From: Diphasiastrum complanatum
Taxonomy: Eukaryota; Streptophyta; Lycopodiopsida; Lycopodiales; Lycopodiaceae
DNA length: 64,000 bases
Assembly (NCBI GenBank): GCA_029204225.1
Contig: MU832099.1
Location: forward strand, 1-64,000
Reading direction: 5' to 3'
Of the stretch, positions 11,236 to 20,464 are shown piece by piece. Position 1 is the first letter of the stretch, and each line of letters opens with the position of its first letter. The notes under the pieces were generated by a model. That model worked only from the letters and a program-made list of their open reading frames with translations, was not told the origin of the DNA and did not search any database. The position numbers and the translations under genes are program-made.

Positions 11236-11457
11236 CTAACCACACTGGTTAATATGTTCATAAATTTCAAACTACACAGGTTTGCCAATGGTAAGTCATC
11301 ACATGCATAGGAATTGGTGACATGCATCACAATTAGACACTAAACATAGTTACCACATGTTGTTATTGTGGTCTAGTTATCCATTCACATTGAATAAGTA
11401 TCATATAACATTGAGTTGATTTGGCATTTCATAGATTTGAGAATTTGGTGCTAAACT
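11236..11457. other. Junction sequence, no gene seen
   Basis: AT-rich sequence between a truncated gag and the exon-like block that begins near 11458. Nothing can be supported here. Confidence 0.4.
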
Positions 11458-12836
11458 TTGGAAGCAATCAGTATGGCCAGGAGACCAAGATCTAAAATTG
11501 AATCAGTGAGTCTTCACAATGAGAAGGATGATGCCGGATTTCGGAAACCAACAAGATATATCAAAAACTCATGGGTTCTACTGCATCCATTCTCAAAAGG
11601 CATGTTTAGACCAAAAAAGAAAGAAAAGATGACATTCAAATCATATTGGAAAGCAAAGATCCTTGAATTTAGGACTTCTCCAGGAGGGCAATCAATCTCA
11701 GAAGTCTTGGTTCAACATGTCTAGATGCATTCGGAACTGTATCTATAAGATCTCAATATTCATGATCGTCAAAAATGTAACTGTAAGTTTAAATTTTTTT
11801 GGGATGTATATTATAACATTTATGCTTTTGAAACTTGTTGAAATCATATCAGTTATCATATATGTATTGCATTCTTGCAGGTTTATATCCATCCAGCATA
11901 AGCGAATGGTAGCCAACACAATCCCTAGCAGGTATATTGGATGTGATTCATTCGGATATTGGAAAATTACAATATAGAGGTAGAACTTCTTAGGAGCTTG
12001 CAAATAGTGGTATATTTTTTTATGAGTCCAAGTACATTCTAGATATGCATGGAGGTTTCAGAAAGCTTGAAGATATACCACTGCCACATTTTGGAAATGA
12101 TGAATGGCTTGCATCTGATAGTATGGTGTTAGAATCTTTTAGATGCAAATTACTATTAGATTTGAAAAACTCAATGAAAGCTAGCACTGGATCAAAAGTC
12201 AATAGATTAAGTTGGTTCCTATCCTTATATGTATTTGTAGATTTTTTTCAAATGCAAATGTTTGTAGAACACCAACCTTATTTGTTTGTAAGGATGTGCT
12301 AGATGACACTCTTTCAGATCTGATGGATGTGGGTTGGAAATGCAAGGTAGTTAGAGATATTGAATGTAGAATTAAAAAATCATCTATGATATTTTGTTAT
12401 TGCATTGCAAGACAAATGCTTAGTCTTACATTCAATTACCAGAGATGGAAACGAATAAGTGGGACATGGATGCCACTCGATCAAGACCTTCAAATGGATG
12501 ATCACACAGATAAAAAAGAAGTCCACATTTTCAACAATGAAGATATGCTAACTACAATTATAGCGGAGGATCATTGGAGCTTGAGTTATATCAGACAAGA
12601 GCTGGTCTTAATGCACAATGAAATTCTACCAGAACACTTCAGATTCATTATCAATGCAAAGCTCGTAAGATTTTAATCTGATTTGTAAATCAGTCAATGA
12701 TCATATATGTAACTTTATTAGAGAATAGGGAAATTAACAAGCTGCTTATCTTTCATGCAGATATGCCTAAAAGACAGGAAAACACAATGCCCTGCAAGGA
12801 TCTTCCAGTAGATATTAACATTGTAGAAGAACAATG
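11458..12836 (+). pseudogene. Exon-like coding blocks of an unidentified multi-exon gene
   Basis: Several open stretches have protein-like composition and plausible splice sites. They are 11458-11718 (KPTRYIKNSWVLLHPFSKGM), a block after an acceptor TTGCAG near 11879, a block at 12045-12205 (MHGGFRKLEDIPLPHFGND), and 12290-12663 (LMDVGWKCKVVRDIEC...; EDHWSLSYIRQELVLMHNEI; LPEHFRFI). The last ends at a donor-like GTAAG after NAKL and can splice to an acceptor TTTCATGCAG near 12760, opening a short final exon. I do not recognise a family. The final LMHNEILPEHFRF block has the look of a small beta-grasp or similar fold, but that is a guess. Frames are inconsistent between blocks, so this is probably a relic, perhaps of the same DNA transposon as the neighbouring genes. 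Confidence 0.35.
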
Positions 12837-13009
12837 AAAATCCATACAACCAATTGTACAAATTGGTATCTGTATTCAATAAAAGATCACCCAAATTTGG
12901 TGATTTTGTACATCTGTTCAAATGATTTTGTTTTCTATGTCTACATCTCTATAATTCTATTTCTATATGTTTATATGTCTATCTATTCAGCTTGGGTATT
13001 TACAAATTG

Positions 13010-14205
13010 CCCAGTCTCATTTAATTCTGAACATCATCTGGCTTAGATGACCCAGCATCAGTCTTTGGTCCAGCAGTTGACCTAGCCAATAGACTAAGAA
13101 TGATCTCCTATCGAAATCTGTACACTTCGCCATCAGTATAATCACCTAGGGCAAAATGCAATAAACATTGTATTAGATGAATATTAATAACAAACAATAG
13201 TTTACATAAAGATAAAATAGAAAGGGCTAATAACTCACCTTTGAAATATCAACATCCTCCTGAAGATTGTACCACTTGAAAAATAACTTTGCATTGTATA
13301 GAGTATACCATGCACAGCTAAATGAGTCATTTCGCTGGGGTGTCTGCAATACATTCAATTGATTAATAATGGGATGAAGGTACTGATGCTTAAAAATGAT
13401 GATAAACAAAAATACACTAGAAATGTTCAATGATTACCTCAATGCTCACAATTTCACATTTTCCTGCCGTGGGATTCTTTATTGGAAAATATTTACATAT
13501 CTTTGGCAACAGCGAGTCAATATTCTCATGTGTTGCTGGCAGAATTCATCTTTACACAAAAAAGATTTACAATATTATTATCTGTGATTTTAACAGAAAT
13601 AGCAAGTAAGCTCCAATGATCACTGCAAAAAATCATGAAAAATTTCATTAGATAAACGATACAGTAATTACAAGTAAAAAAATAGACAAGTAATGAATTT
13701 GACAAGTAAAGAGATAGAGATACTTGGTATGATATGGCATCAACAAAAACTTCACAGCAGGTGAGCAAGCACCAAGGATACAGTGCGACAAAGTGTCGTT
13801 GTTGTCCTTGATTCCTTGTAGGAAAAAATTGCTGAGAAGCGACACTTCTTTCATGGAATCCCTTGCTATATCATATTGCAGTAAGGGGAGACCAACCTCA
13901 ATCACTAGATCGCTAATAGAGGCCCTTCTATCCTTCATCTGCAAGCAATCTGAAATTCTAAAATTAAGAGTAAAATCAATCTCTTCTATCTGGAAGAGGA
14001 TTGGCATGCCGATACTATCTATCGCATCTGAAATATCTTTCTCAAACTTTAAATAATCATCAGAATCTAAATATGCTACAGTTTTGACATTAACGGGAGG
14101 AGGCAGGAGAGTATCTACAATGGAGGGAATGTCCAAAATTTTTGTGGCTGAATCAACCACAGTATCAAGAGCTACAATATTTACAATCCTCAAGAAAGAT
14201 CTCAT
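13010..14205 (-). pseudogene. Ulp1/C48-like cysteine protease gene fragment with introns
   Basis: On the minus strand exon A (14205 to 13724) ends ...VKFLLMPYHT. A GT...AG intron (13723-13623) joins it in phase to exon B, giving MPYHTNDHWSLLAISVKI, whose H-W pair matches the catalytic His block of Ulp1 proteases. Another exon (LPATHENIDSLLPKICKYF...), ending at a donor at 13437, splices to exon D (13343-13239). Exon D is exactly 35 codons and carries TPQRNDSFSCAWYTLYNAKLFF: the oxyanion Gln and the catalytic Cys of the C48 fold. Exon D ends at a consensus donor GTGAGT. The usual catalytic Asp is not evident, a frameshift is needed before LPATHEN, and a copia fragment truncates the 5' end near 14195. 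Ulp1 proteases cleave SUMO-like conjugates, and plant MULE-type transposons are known to carry captured Ulp1 domains. I infer a transposon-borne relic. The family call rests on the His and Gln/Cys blocks. Confidence 0.62.
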
Positions 14206-15088
14206 GGAACAATTTGAGATGACAGATCTCAGCCTGATGCATTATTGCCTTGGAGTAGAGGTGTGGCAAAAGGGACACGAAGTGGGTTTAACACAGGTGA
14301 AGTATGTCAAAGAGTTGCTACACAAGTTTAGGTTGCAGGATTGCAAACCAGTGACTACTCCTATTGAACCATGTAAAAAGCTTTCTAAGCTGGATGAGCT
14401 ATAGTCATTTGATGCTACGTTGTATAGGCAATTAGTAGGGAGCTTGATTTACCCTACCATGACTAGACCAGATATATGTTATGTTGTTGGCATTGTAAGT
14501 CAGTTTATGGCATCACCTACGAAAACGCATTGGAAGGCGGCTAAACGCATTTTGCGTTATGTGAAAGGCACTTCAGAGTTTGGCTTGATTTACAGGAAGC
14601 ATGATGGTTTACTAGAGCTGTGTGGCTATGTGGATGTGGATTGGGGAGGTGACTATGATGATCGTAGATCCACCATAGGGTATATATTCCAGTTTTGTGG
14701 TAGTTGCTTTTCCTGGTCTAGTAAAAAGCAAAGTACAATTGCTCTATCCACCACAGAAGCATAGTATAAGGCAATGTGTAGTGCAGCACAAGAAGCTATA
14801 TGGTTGAGACAAATCTTGGAAGAAGTTGGCATGAAGTAGAAAAATCCCACGACATTACATAGCGATAGTCAGAGTGGCATTCAGCTAGCAAAGAATCCAG
14901 TGTTCCATGCGAGAACCAAACACATTGAGATTCAGTAGCACTTTATACGTGAGAGGCTGCTGAGTCGTTAAGTTCATGTTGTTCATTGTAGCACAGAAGA
15001 ACAACTAGTTGATATTTTCACTAAGCCACTTGTTGGAGAAAAGTTTGATAAGTTTAGATCAAAGCTTTCTGTACTTAAAGTTTGTTGA
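14190..15088 (+). pseudogene. Ty1/copia RT C-terminus plus RNase H
   Basis: Coding runs in one direction from the RT thumb (LKKDLMEQFEMTDLSLMHYCLG) through YRQLVGSLIYPTMTRPDICY to RNase H (DVDWGGDYDDRRSTIGYIF, SWSSKKQSTIALSTTEA) and the terminal NPVFHARTKHIEI and LVDIFTKPLVGEKF blocks, stopping at 15086-15088. Stops interrupt it at 14401 and 14762 and at three further places before the end, mostly TAG. The gag, integrase and RT palm are missing. The 3' polypurine tract and LTR (15145-15401) follow in the correct position. It truncates the Ulp1-like gene on its left. Confidence 0.9.
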
Positions 15089-15144
15089 CTTTAAAGCTAT
15101 GTATATGACTGTATAAAAAGTAGACTCTACTTTAAGGGAGAGAG

Positions 15145-15401
15145 TTAGAATTAAAGTAGAATTGTTGTGCTACTATACTGTGGGTCCTATCAGTTGATAC
15201 TTGCCATGAGGCAAGTCGACGGGACACGTGTCCCGCCAACGGCAACCTGGGTCATGCATGGGTTGCCTGAGTGAACAACTATATGTGCAATGTAATTTCA
15301 TTTTGAGGAATACAGTTGCTATGTGAGCTTGCTATGGAGAGTGTTTTCTGTCTATGTTATTGTGTAGCATGATCTGTGTTCTTGTTTGAAGCAAATTCTA
15401 A
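15145..15401 (+). mobile_element. LTR, 257 bp, TTAGAAT...ATTCTAA type
   Basis: The LTR directly follows the purine tract AAGGGAGAGAG and begins TTAGAATTAAAG, ending GCAAATTCTAA. The termini TTAGAAT/ATTCTAA are perfect inverted repeats but not the usual TG...CA. Related copies lie at 23308-23577 (minus, next to a PBS) and 44986-45254 (plus). It contains the perfect 16-bp palindrome CGGGACACGTGTCCCG at 15220-15235 with a G-box core. This is the 3' LTR of the RT/RNase H fragment at 14190-15088. Confidence 0.85.
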
Positions 15402-15405
15402 GTCA

Positions 15406-15988
15406 CTACTTAGATGAGAAAGTAACAGTGTAGCCCTGATCAGTTATCTCAGAGACTGACAACATGTTCTTTGATAGCTGAAGAACATGAAGGACGTTAG
15501 GAACACAAATAGATAGATCATTGTTGAAGGTGATATTCAATGTTCCTTTGCCTACCACGCGTATGGTGCTTGAATCTCCGAGGTAGATGAATTGATCTCT
15601 GCTATAAGCTGCATACTCAGTAAACCATTCCTTGCGAGAGGTCATGTGCTGGGTAGTGTCACTGTCCAGTACCAACTATCATAGTCTTCGCTGCTACTGT
15701 TGTAAGCCATTAATAAATGTGTATCTTGCTCCTTAAATTCCGTCGTGTTAGAGCTGGCCACTAATGTTGTTGCTTCTTTGCCTCGTTGTAGATCCGGATA
15801 CGACACTCCATGATGTCGTGATTGGCTCTTTTGCAATATTTGCAGAAAAGCTTATTGCGCAATCCACCATGCTCACCTTGAGTGTGAGGCTTCTGCTGTT
15901 GTTGTTGCACTTGATTCTTGCCCTTGAAATAGTCTTTCTTCTTGGTGTATATAGCCATGGATTTGTCTTTGATGGATAGGCTGCTAGT
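15406..15988 (-). pseudogene. Ty1/copia gag C-terminus, CCHC knuckle and protease
   Basis: Read on the minus strand from 15988: a lysine/glutamine-rich gag tail (IYTKKKDYFKGKNQVQQQQQ), a zinc knuckle CKYCKRANHDIMEC (CX2CX4HX4C), then in another frame the protease (LDSDTTQHMT, in place of the usual D-S-G) and its C-terminal block (VPNVLHVLQLSKNMLSVSE). It is cut on the gag side at 15988 by a MITE-family terminus. The remaining gag could be the piece at 21965-22750 if everything between is inserted, but I cannot prove that link. Confidence 0.82.
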
Positions 15989-16035
15989 CATTAGAGGAGT
16001 TCTCAATATCAAAAAGACCCTTTAAGAAATGCCAT
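15989..16035. mobile_element. Single terminus of the CATTAGAGG MITE family
   Basis: The sequence CATTAGAGGAGTTCTCAATA followed by AAAAAGACCCTTTAAGAAATG matches the ends of the copies at 5954 and 18738. I found no opposite terminus downstream, so this copy is truncated or its far end has been displaced by later insertions. Confidence 0.7.
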
Positions 16036-16194
16036 GGATGAAGAAAAATATCAAAATAAAAAAAAACAATATTGCTTATCTGATCTCCCCCACCACTCTT
16101 GAGGCCACCCCAACTCCCAATGATCTAACCATAGTGTCTATAGTCACGGTTAACAACTCTAAGTTGTTCACAATCTAACTTGTCAAAATTTGAA

Positions 16195-16345
16195 AATATG
16201 ACCGCCATCCACAAATCAAATCAGGGAAAAAAGCATCCCTCCACTGGAATGAAAATTTGAGTGCCATCTCCAAATATGAACGCCATCTTCACATTGGACT
16301 GAGATTATGAGTGCCATCTCCACATCAGACTGAAAATATGAGGGA
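16195..16345 (+). repeat. Short imperfect tandem repeats (GAGTGCCATCTCCA)
   Basis: Variants of the phrase TATGAGTGCCATCTCCACAT recur three to four times, with ACTGAAAATATGA-like spacers. The flanks 16036-16194 and 16346-16440 have no gene. Confidence 0.6.
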
Positions 16346-16739
16346 CAGAGTATATAATATAATTAAAAAAAAGTATTGTATTTTGTTTTGTACTGTTTTG
16401 ATTTGTCTTGCTTTATCTAATGACAACATTCTATCATCTACATTTGGATATTCCTAATGATTTGGCACCCATACAAAGATGAGGAGGCAAAGGAGTTCCA
16501 GTATCTACTACTGATTGTTCTCGTTATATGGCAGAAGAAAAAAAGAACTTGGATTTGTGGACTGATGGATCATTGTATCCTCAAGATCCTAGCACATTGA
16601 CTCATCTCACATTCTCTTCAATAACTAATCTAGTAATATGGATATGCAATGGGCATAATGGATTACTAGGATATTGTGAGAGATTGCAAAACTATGGAAA
16701 TTAGTTTTCAATGAAAAAAATTCACTTTTTAGAATGTGA

Positions 16740-17829
16740 GTTGATACGCATATCCTCTTTTTATCAAAAAAGAGATTGTCATGTCCAAAAGAATTTAGAG
16801 AAAAATGAACAACTTAAAAGAAATAATGAATTATTATAGAAAAATAATGATTTATTACAAAAGATAGCATTCGATATCAAATCAAAACTAGATCGAATGC
16901 AATCAATCTTACAATCTATTCGTATGGAAAACTTGCAATTACTGAAGGATGTGGAAGAGGCTAAGAAGAAGGAGGCTAGGACTAAGAAGCAAAAGCGAGA
17001 AAGTCGCAAGGATATTCAGACCCTTTCAAAAGGAGGTTATCGAAATACAAGAATTCGAGCATTCAAGTAAGCATACTCTGATTTTTTTGTAACTTGATTA
17101 GTGACATATGGTTTTATTTATGCCACTATGTTGTTCTGCTAACTATCTGGTTTTTTTTTGCAGATCTGCATTAGTATCTCATCAGAATATAAAGGACAAT
17201 GCATCAATTGGAATGTCATTGGACTCAATATTGACATGCAAATCCACTGAGTGTATCATGATGAACAATAGGAGTTCCAATGTAGAGTCCAAAATTGTAG
17301 AGTCTTTGATGTTAGACATTCAGAAAATTTTAGATAAAACTATAGTTCAGGGTGCCTATGATTTTGCTAGTATTAGTAGAGAAGCATATTCAACTTATTA
17401 GGGATCGTGCCTTTAAGCAAGTTCGAATTAGAAAAGTCCCTATCCCTAGGTCATATCACTTGAAGACAAAGAGGAATACATTGAACTTAAGTATGCATAA
17501 AGTCATTGGTACCCCATTTCATATAGAGGAAGTGTATGAAACTGATGGAAGATCCATGTCATATAATTCATCAAACAGCTTCTTTGTTGATCTAAATCAC
17601 TTGTTAACATACATGATCACATTTTATGATATAACCTTAGAAAAGGTGAATGGTAAAATAATCATAGTACTTAAGTTAGATGAGTCAGAGATTGTGAAAG
17701 GGCAGAAGATGGAGAGAGTTAGTATAACTCTCATGAATGATGCACTATCACAAACAGTGGACCAAGGAGACTTCAAATTTAGTGTCTAGTCCAAAAATGA
17801 TATATGGTGGTTGGCAGCTTTTCAGGTAA
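16740..17829 (+). pseudogene. Exons of an unidentified gene: coiled-coil segment plus folded domain
   Basis: A charged coiled-coil-like segment (LEKNEQLKRNNELL, DVEEAKKKEARTKKQKRESR) runs to a donor-like GTAAGC near 17069. An acceptor TTTTTTGCAG at about 17162 opens the next exon (SALVSHQNIKDNASIG...), which continues with a frameshift near 17400 into IRDRAFKQVRIRKVPIPRSY, VEKVNGKII-type text and QKMERVSITLMNDALS, ending WWLAAFQ before a donor GTAAAT at 17826. One in-frame TAG occurs at the coiled coil. The next exon, after an acceptor near 17910, reads VLKENHNILSWIF. I do not recognise the family. The order and strand suggest it is the N-terminal half of the transposase-like gene below. Confidence 0.45.
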
Positions 17830-18007
17830 ATATTTTCTTTATTAACTAAGTTTAATTCTGTGCCCCAGTTCATAATTCATATTTAACTAAATTGGTTTTA
17901 TGCATTACAGGTACTGAAGGAGAATCACAATATATTATCATGGATATTCTCTAGGACATCTTACCCTCGGATTATCAAGGACCATATGGAAGGAGGATTT
18001 CTTATAT

Positions 18008-18320
18008 CTGGCCATTTCGATATATAACCCATCTACCAGTCTCTCGAGCCACCTGGAAGGCTTTACGCCTCTCCTCAATTTGGATGTAGGTAAGATCTTC
18101 ATCCATATATATGACAGTGCCACGTAACTGGGCTCTACAGCATAAAGCCTCTCTGCGGCTGTCTAGGGACGTGAAGCGAACGATCAATGTAGCTGCATCT
18201 TTGGTGGTCCTCCAAGCTATATCTAGCCCATCTATCACATGTCCTAGAGTGGTCTCGAGAAATCTTGTAGCCTCGGCAATGGCATCCTGTGTGTCCGGTA
18301 TGCCAAGAACCCTAATGTTA
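18008..18320 (-). pseudogene. LINE ORF1-like RRM fragment
   Basis: The minus-strand frame reads IRVLGIPDTQDAIAEAT, then DAATLIVRFTSLDSRREALC, and RGTVIYMDEDLTYIQIEERR with a GRWVIYRNGQ end. The G-x-x-V-Y-M-D-E-D-L-T phrase and the RRM-like beta-alpha pattern resemble the RNA-binding ORF1 region of L1-type LINEs. It lies antisense inside the exon series of the plus-strand gene, so I read it as a nested insertion of a truncated LINE. No reverse transcriptase is present. Assignment is by motif style only. Confidence 0.45.
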
Positions 18321-19815
18321 TGTGTTGGAGACTTCCAAGTTGAATGGCACTTAGCAGGTGATTTAAAAACATTGAAATGCATGTATAATGTCTCTCACGG
18401 TGCTACATCTAAACATCCTTGTTTATATTGCATGAAAATGGCAAAAGATGTAATTAGAAGTCTAGGAATTACTAGAGAAAATGCGAATCCAAACTGGAAT
18501 CCAATATTGTCTATTCCCTTGAAAAATGTGCATGTTTACACTCTTCATGCAGAACTTAGGATAATAGAAAAGCTCGTTTATCTTCATATAGTTTTTGCAT
18601 GGAATAGTAAGCCAACATCAGTTGCGAAGGAAGCTATTTGTCGGTTAGAAGATGTTTTATCAAAAGCAGGACTGCATAAGGGACATGTCAAAATACAAAA
18701 AGATGAAAAGCTCTCTGAAAAGTTAGGAAATATGCCACATTAGAGGAATTCTGAATCCAAAAAAGACCCTTTAAGAAATGTCACGTAGATTGACAAAGGT
18801 TATTAATGTAAATTACCAAAATAAATTCATTTTCTGCCCAAATTATGTTCCATTTCTGCCCGCACTATTTTCGATGCTTAACCATTCTATGTACATTACC
18901 GTTTGTAGTTCATTGAAAATAGTATAACTTTTTAACCGTAGCTCCGATTTAGACAAAAAATATATTGTTGGGAAGCGCTCGATGAGAGCTTTCCAACAGT
19001 ACCTAGATAACCTACTTTTAACCTACCATTCAAAAGTTATGGCTAGTCAAATGCTTTTTTTTAAAAAGAAAGTCCAAATATCTCTTTTGTGCGCGGATAG
19101 AGTACCCTCTCAATGAGAGGGTGCTCTATCCACGCACAAGAGCAATATTTGGACTTTTTTTTTGGTTGAAACTTTGACTGGCTATAACTTTTGAACGGTT
19201 GCCATTGGAAAGCTCTTGTCGAGCACTTTTCAATGGTATAATTTTCGTCTCAATCGGAGCTACGGTTAAAAATTTATGCTATTTTTTAATGATAATTGCA
19301 TATTATACTATGAATAACATGTCATGCTTGCAGGCTGCCCCCGACGCCAAATTATAGCATTATTAAAATAATTTTTTTTTTCAATTCTAATGAGCTACGT
19401 TATGTAGATTTCAAATTTGAGTATTTTGATTGGTCCATGTGTAAGCAAAATTTGAGGAAAAATATAAAAAGTATATTTACAAAGGGTCTTTTTTGGATTT
19501 AGAACTCCTCTAATGACTAAGCCAAGCATCGGAGGAGCAAAAGCACGTCGATTCCTATCAAACCATATTGGTAAGGATTCAAACATCCAACACTCAGTCT
19601 GGAAAGAAATTGTTGTTGCCACTGAAGACTTAGGAGTGACCGACAAATCAAGATTATTGAAAGCTGATGTAGAGAGAAAGCTTGACAATATGATTAAGAT
19701 ATTAAGAAAAGACAAATTTTTTGATACTGATAAGAGAGCTCTACAAAGGCTTGCGTCGATTTTGTTGATGCAGTATCAAAAGCATGGAGAGATGATCACA
19801 TCACTCATTACATGG
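18318..19815 (+). pseudogene. Transposase-like core of unknown superfamily, split by a MITE
   Basis: Coding 18318-18737 reads VGDFQVEWHLAGDLKTLKCM, HGATSKHPCLYCMK, NPILSIPLKNVHVYTLHAEL and EKLVYLHIVFAWNS, and stops at the MITE terminus. On the far side (19516-19815) the same style continues: KPSIGGAKARRFLSNH, then VWKEIVVATEDLGV, KLDNMIKILRK and ALQRLASILLMQYQKHGEM. The H-x-A-G-D-L-K then C-x-x-C pattern, followed by a helical IGGAKARRFL block, is like RNase H-fold DDE transposases that carry a zinc-binding insertion, but I cannot place the superfamily. The gene has introns and a second insertion (18008-18320). Possible catalytic acids are the Asp of GDLK and acids further on; the set is not established. 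Confidence 0.45.
18738..19515. mobile_element. Foldback MITE, 778 bp, CATTAGAGG termini
   Basis: The ends CATTAGAGGAATTCTGAATC and its inverted partner (GATTTAGAACTCCTCTAATG at 19515) belong to the family seen at 5954 and 15989. Inside, two arms of roughly 200 bases fold on each other: GTATAACTTTTTAACCGTAG and GGAAGCGCTCGATGAGAGC on the left, with matching complements on the right. The loop is near 19095-19135, where GGATAGAGTACCCTCTCA meets its complement. It has no coding capacity. It interrupts the transposase-like ORF. A short repeat (TATGCCA left, TAAGCCA right) is the only hint of a target duplication. Confidence 0.88.
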
Positions 19816-20085
19816 TTAGTATGAATGCTCAGAGTAGCTATCAATTAAATTATATATTTTGGTTCAAGTATAAGATTGACATTACGATTTTGACATGTGC
19901 AACACATACTAAAAGATCATACAACATTTTTTGCAAACACATATGGAAGCCTAAGTGTCTTCACAAGGGATGGAGAAGTCAAATTGGCAAGCACGAGCAG
20001 CATTTCATTGAAATACACAGCATGGAGGAACCAATGAAAAACGAACTATATTTGCCAATTATTTCAGTGGTTCTACTGTAGAGTT

Positions 20086-20464
20086 CAAATTCGACAGGTC
20101 ACAAAATTTTCAAATTACGACAAATTCAGAAAAGCTTGCAAATTTATTGAGCAACATAGAAGCTAAAAATTCAGAGATACAAAGTTGCTGCAAATGTAAA
20201 TTGTATTCACAATTTTCAATATATACATATCATCATTCAGAGATATCTGATTCATCCTCTTGTCCAATTGTTGTGCTATCATGCAGTAATTCTCTACTTG
20301 CATATGCATCCAGAAGATGCGCATTGTCCTTGTTACCACTCAATTATATATATGTTGCATACAATGAATAATGGAAACTCCTTAATGGTACATTCCCATC
20401 TACAAATCCTAATATGTTTAAAACATAAGATCTCTTCACAAAAATTATTTTATTTGCTCTCGCA
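20086..20464. other. Region between divergent exon clusters, no clear gene
   Basis: AT-rich sequence with short frames only. It may hold 3' exons or untranslated ends of the plus-strand gene on the left and the minus-strand gene on the right, but I see no supported signal. Confidence 0.35.

Noticed and set aside
18111..18317. N-terminal half of the plus-strand open frame that begins at 18111
   Set aside because: This part is antisense to the LINE ORF1-like insertion; only the part after about 18318 looks like the real plus-strand protein.
15989..19515. Idea that the MITE ends at 15989 and 19515 bound one large autonomous element
   Set aside because: The terminus at 18738 pairs much better with 19515 in length of subterminal match and foldback structure, leaving 15989 without a partner.
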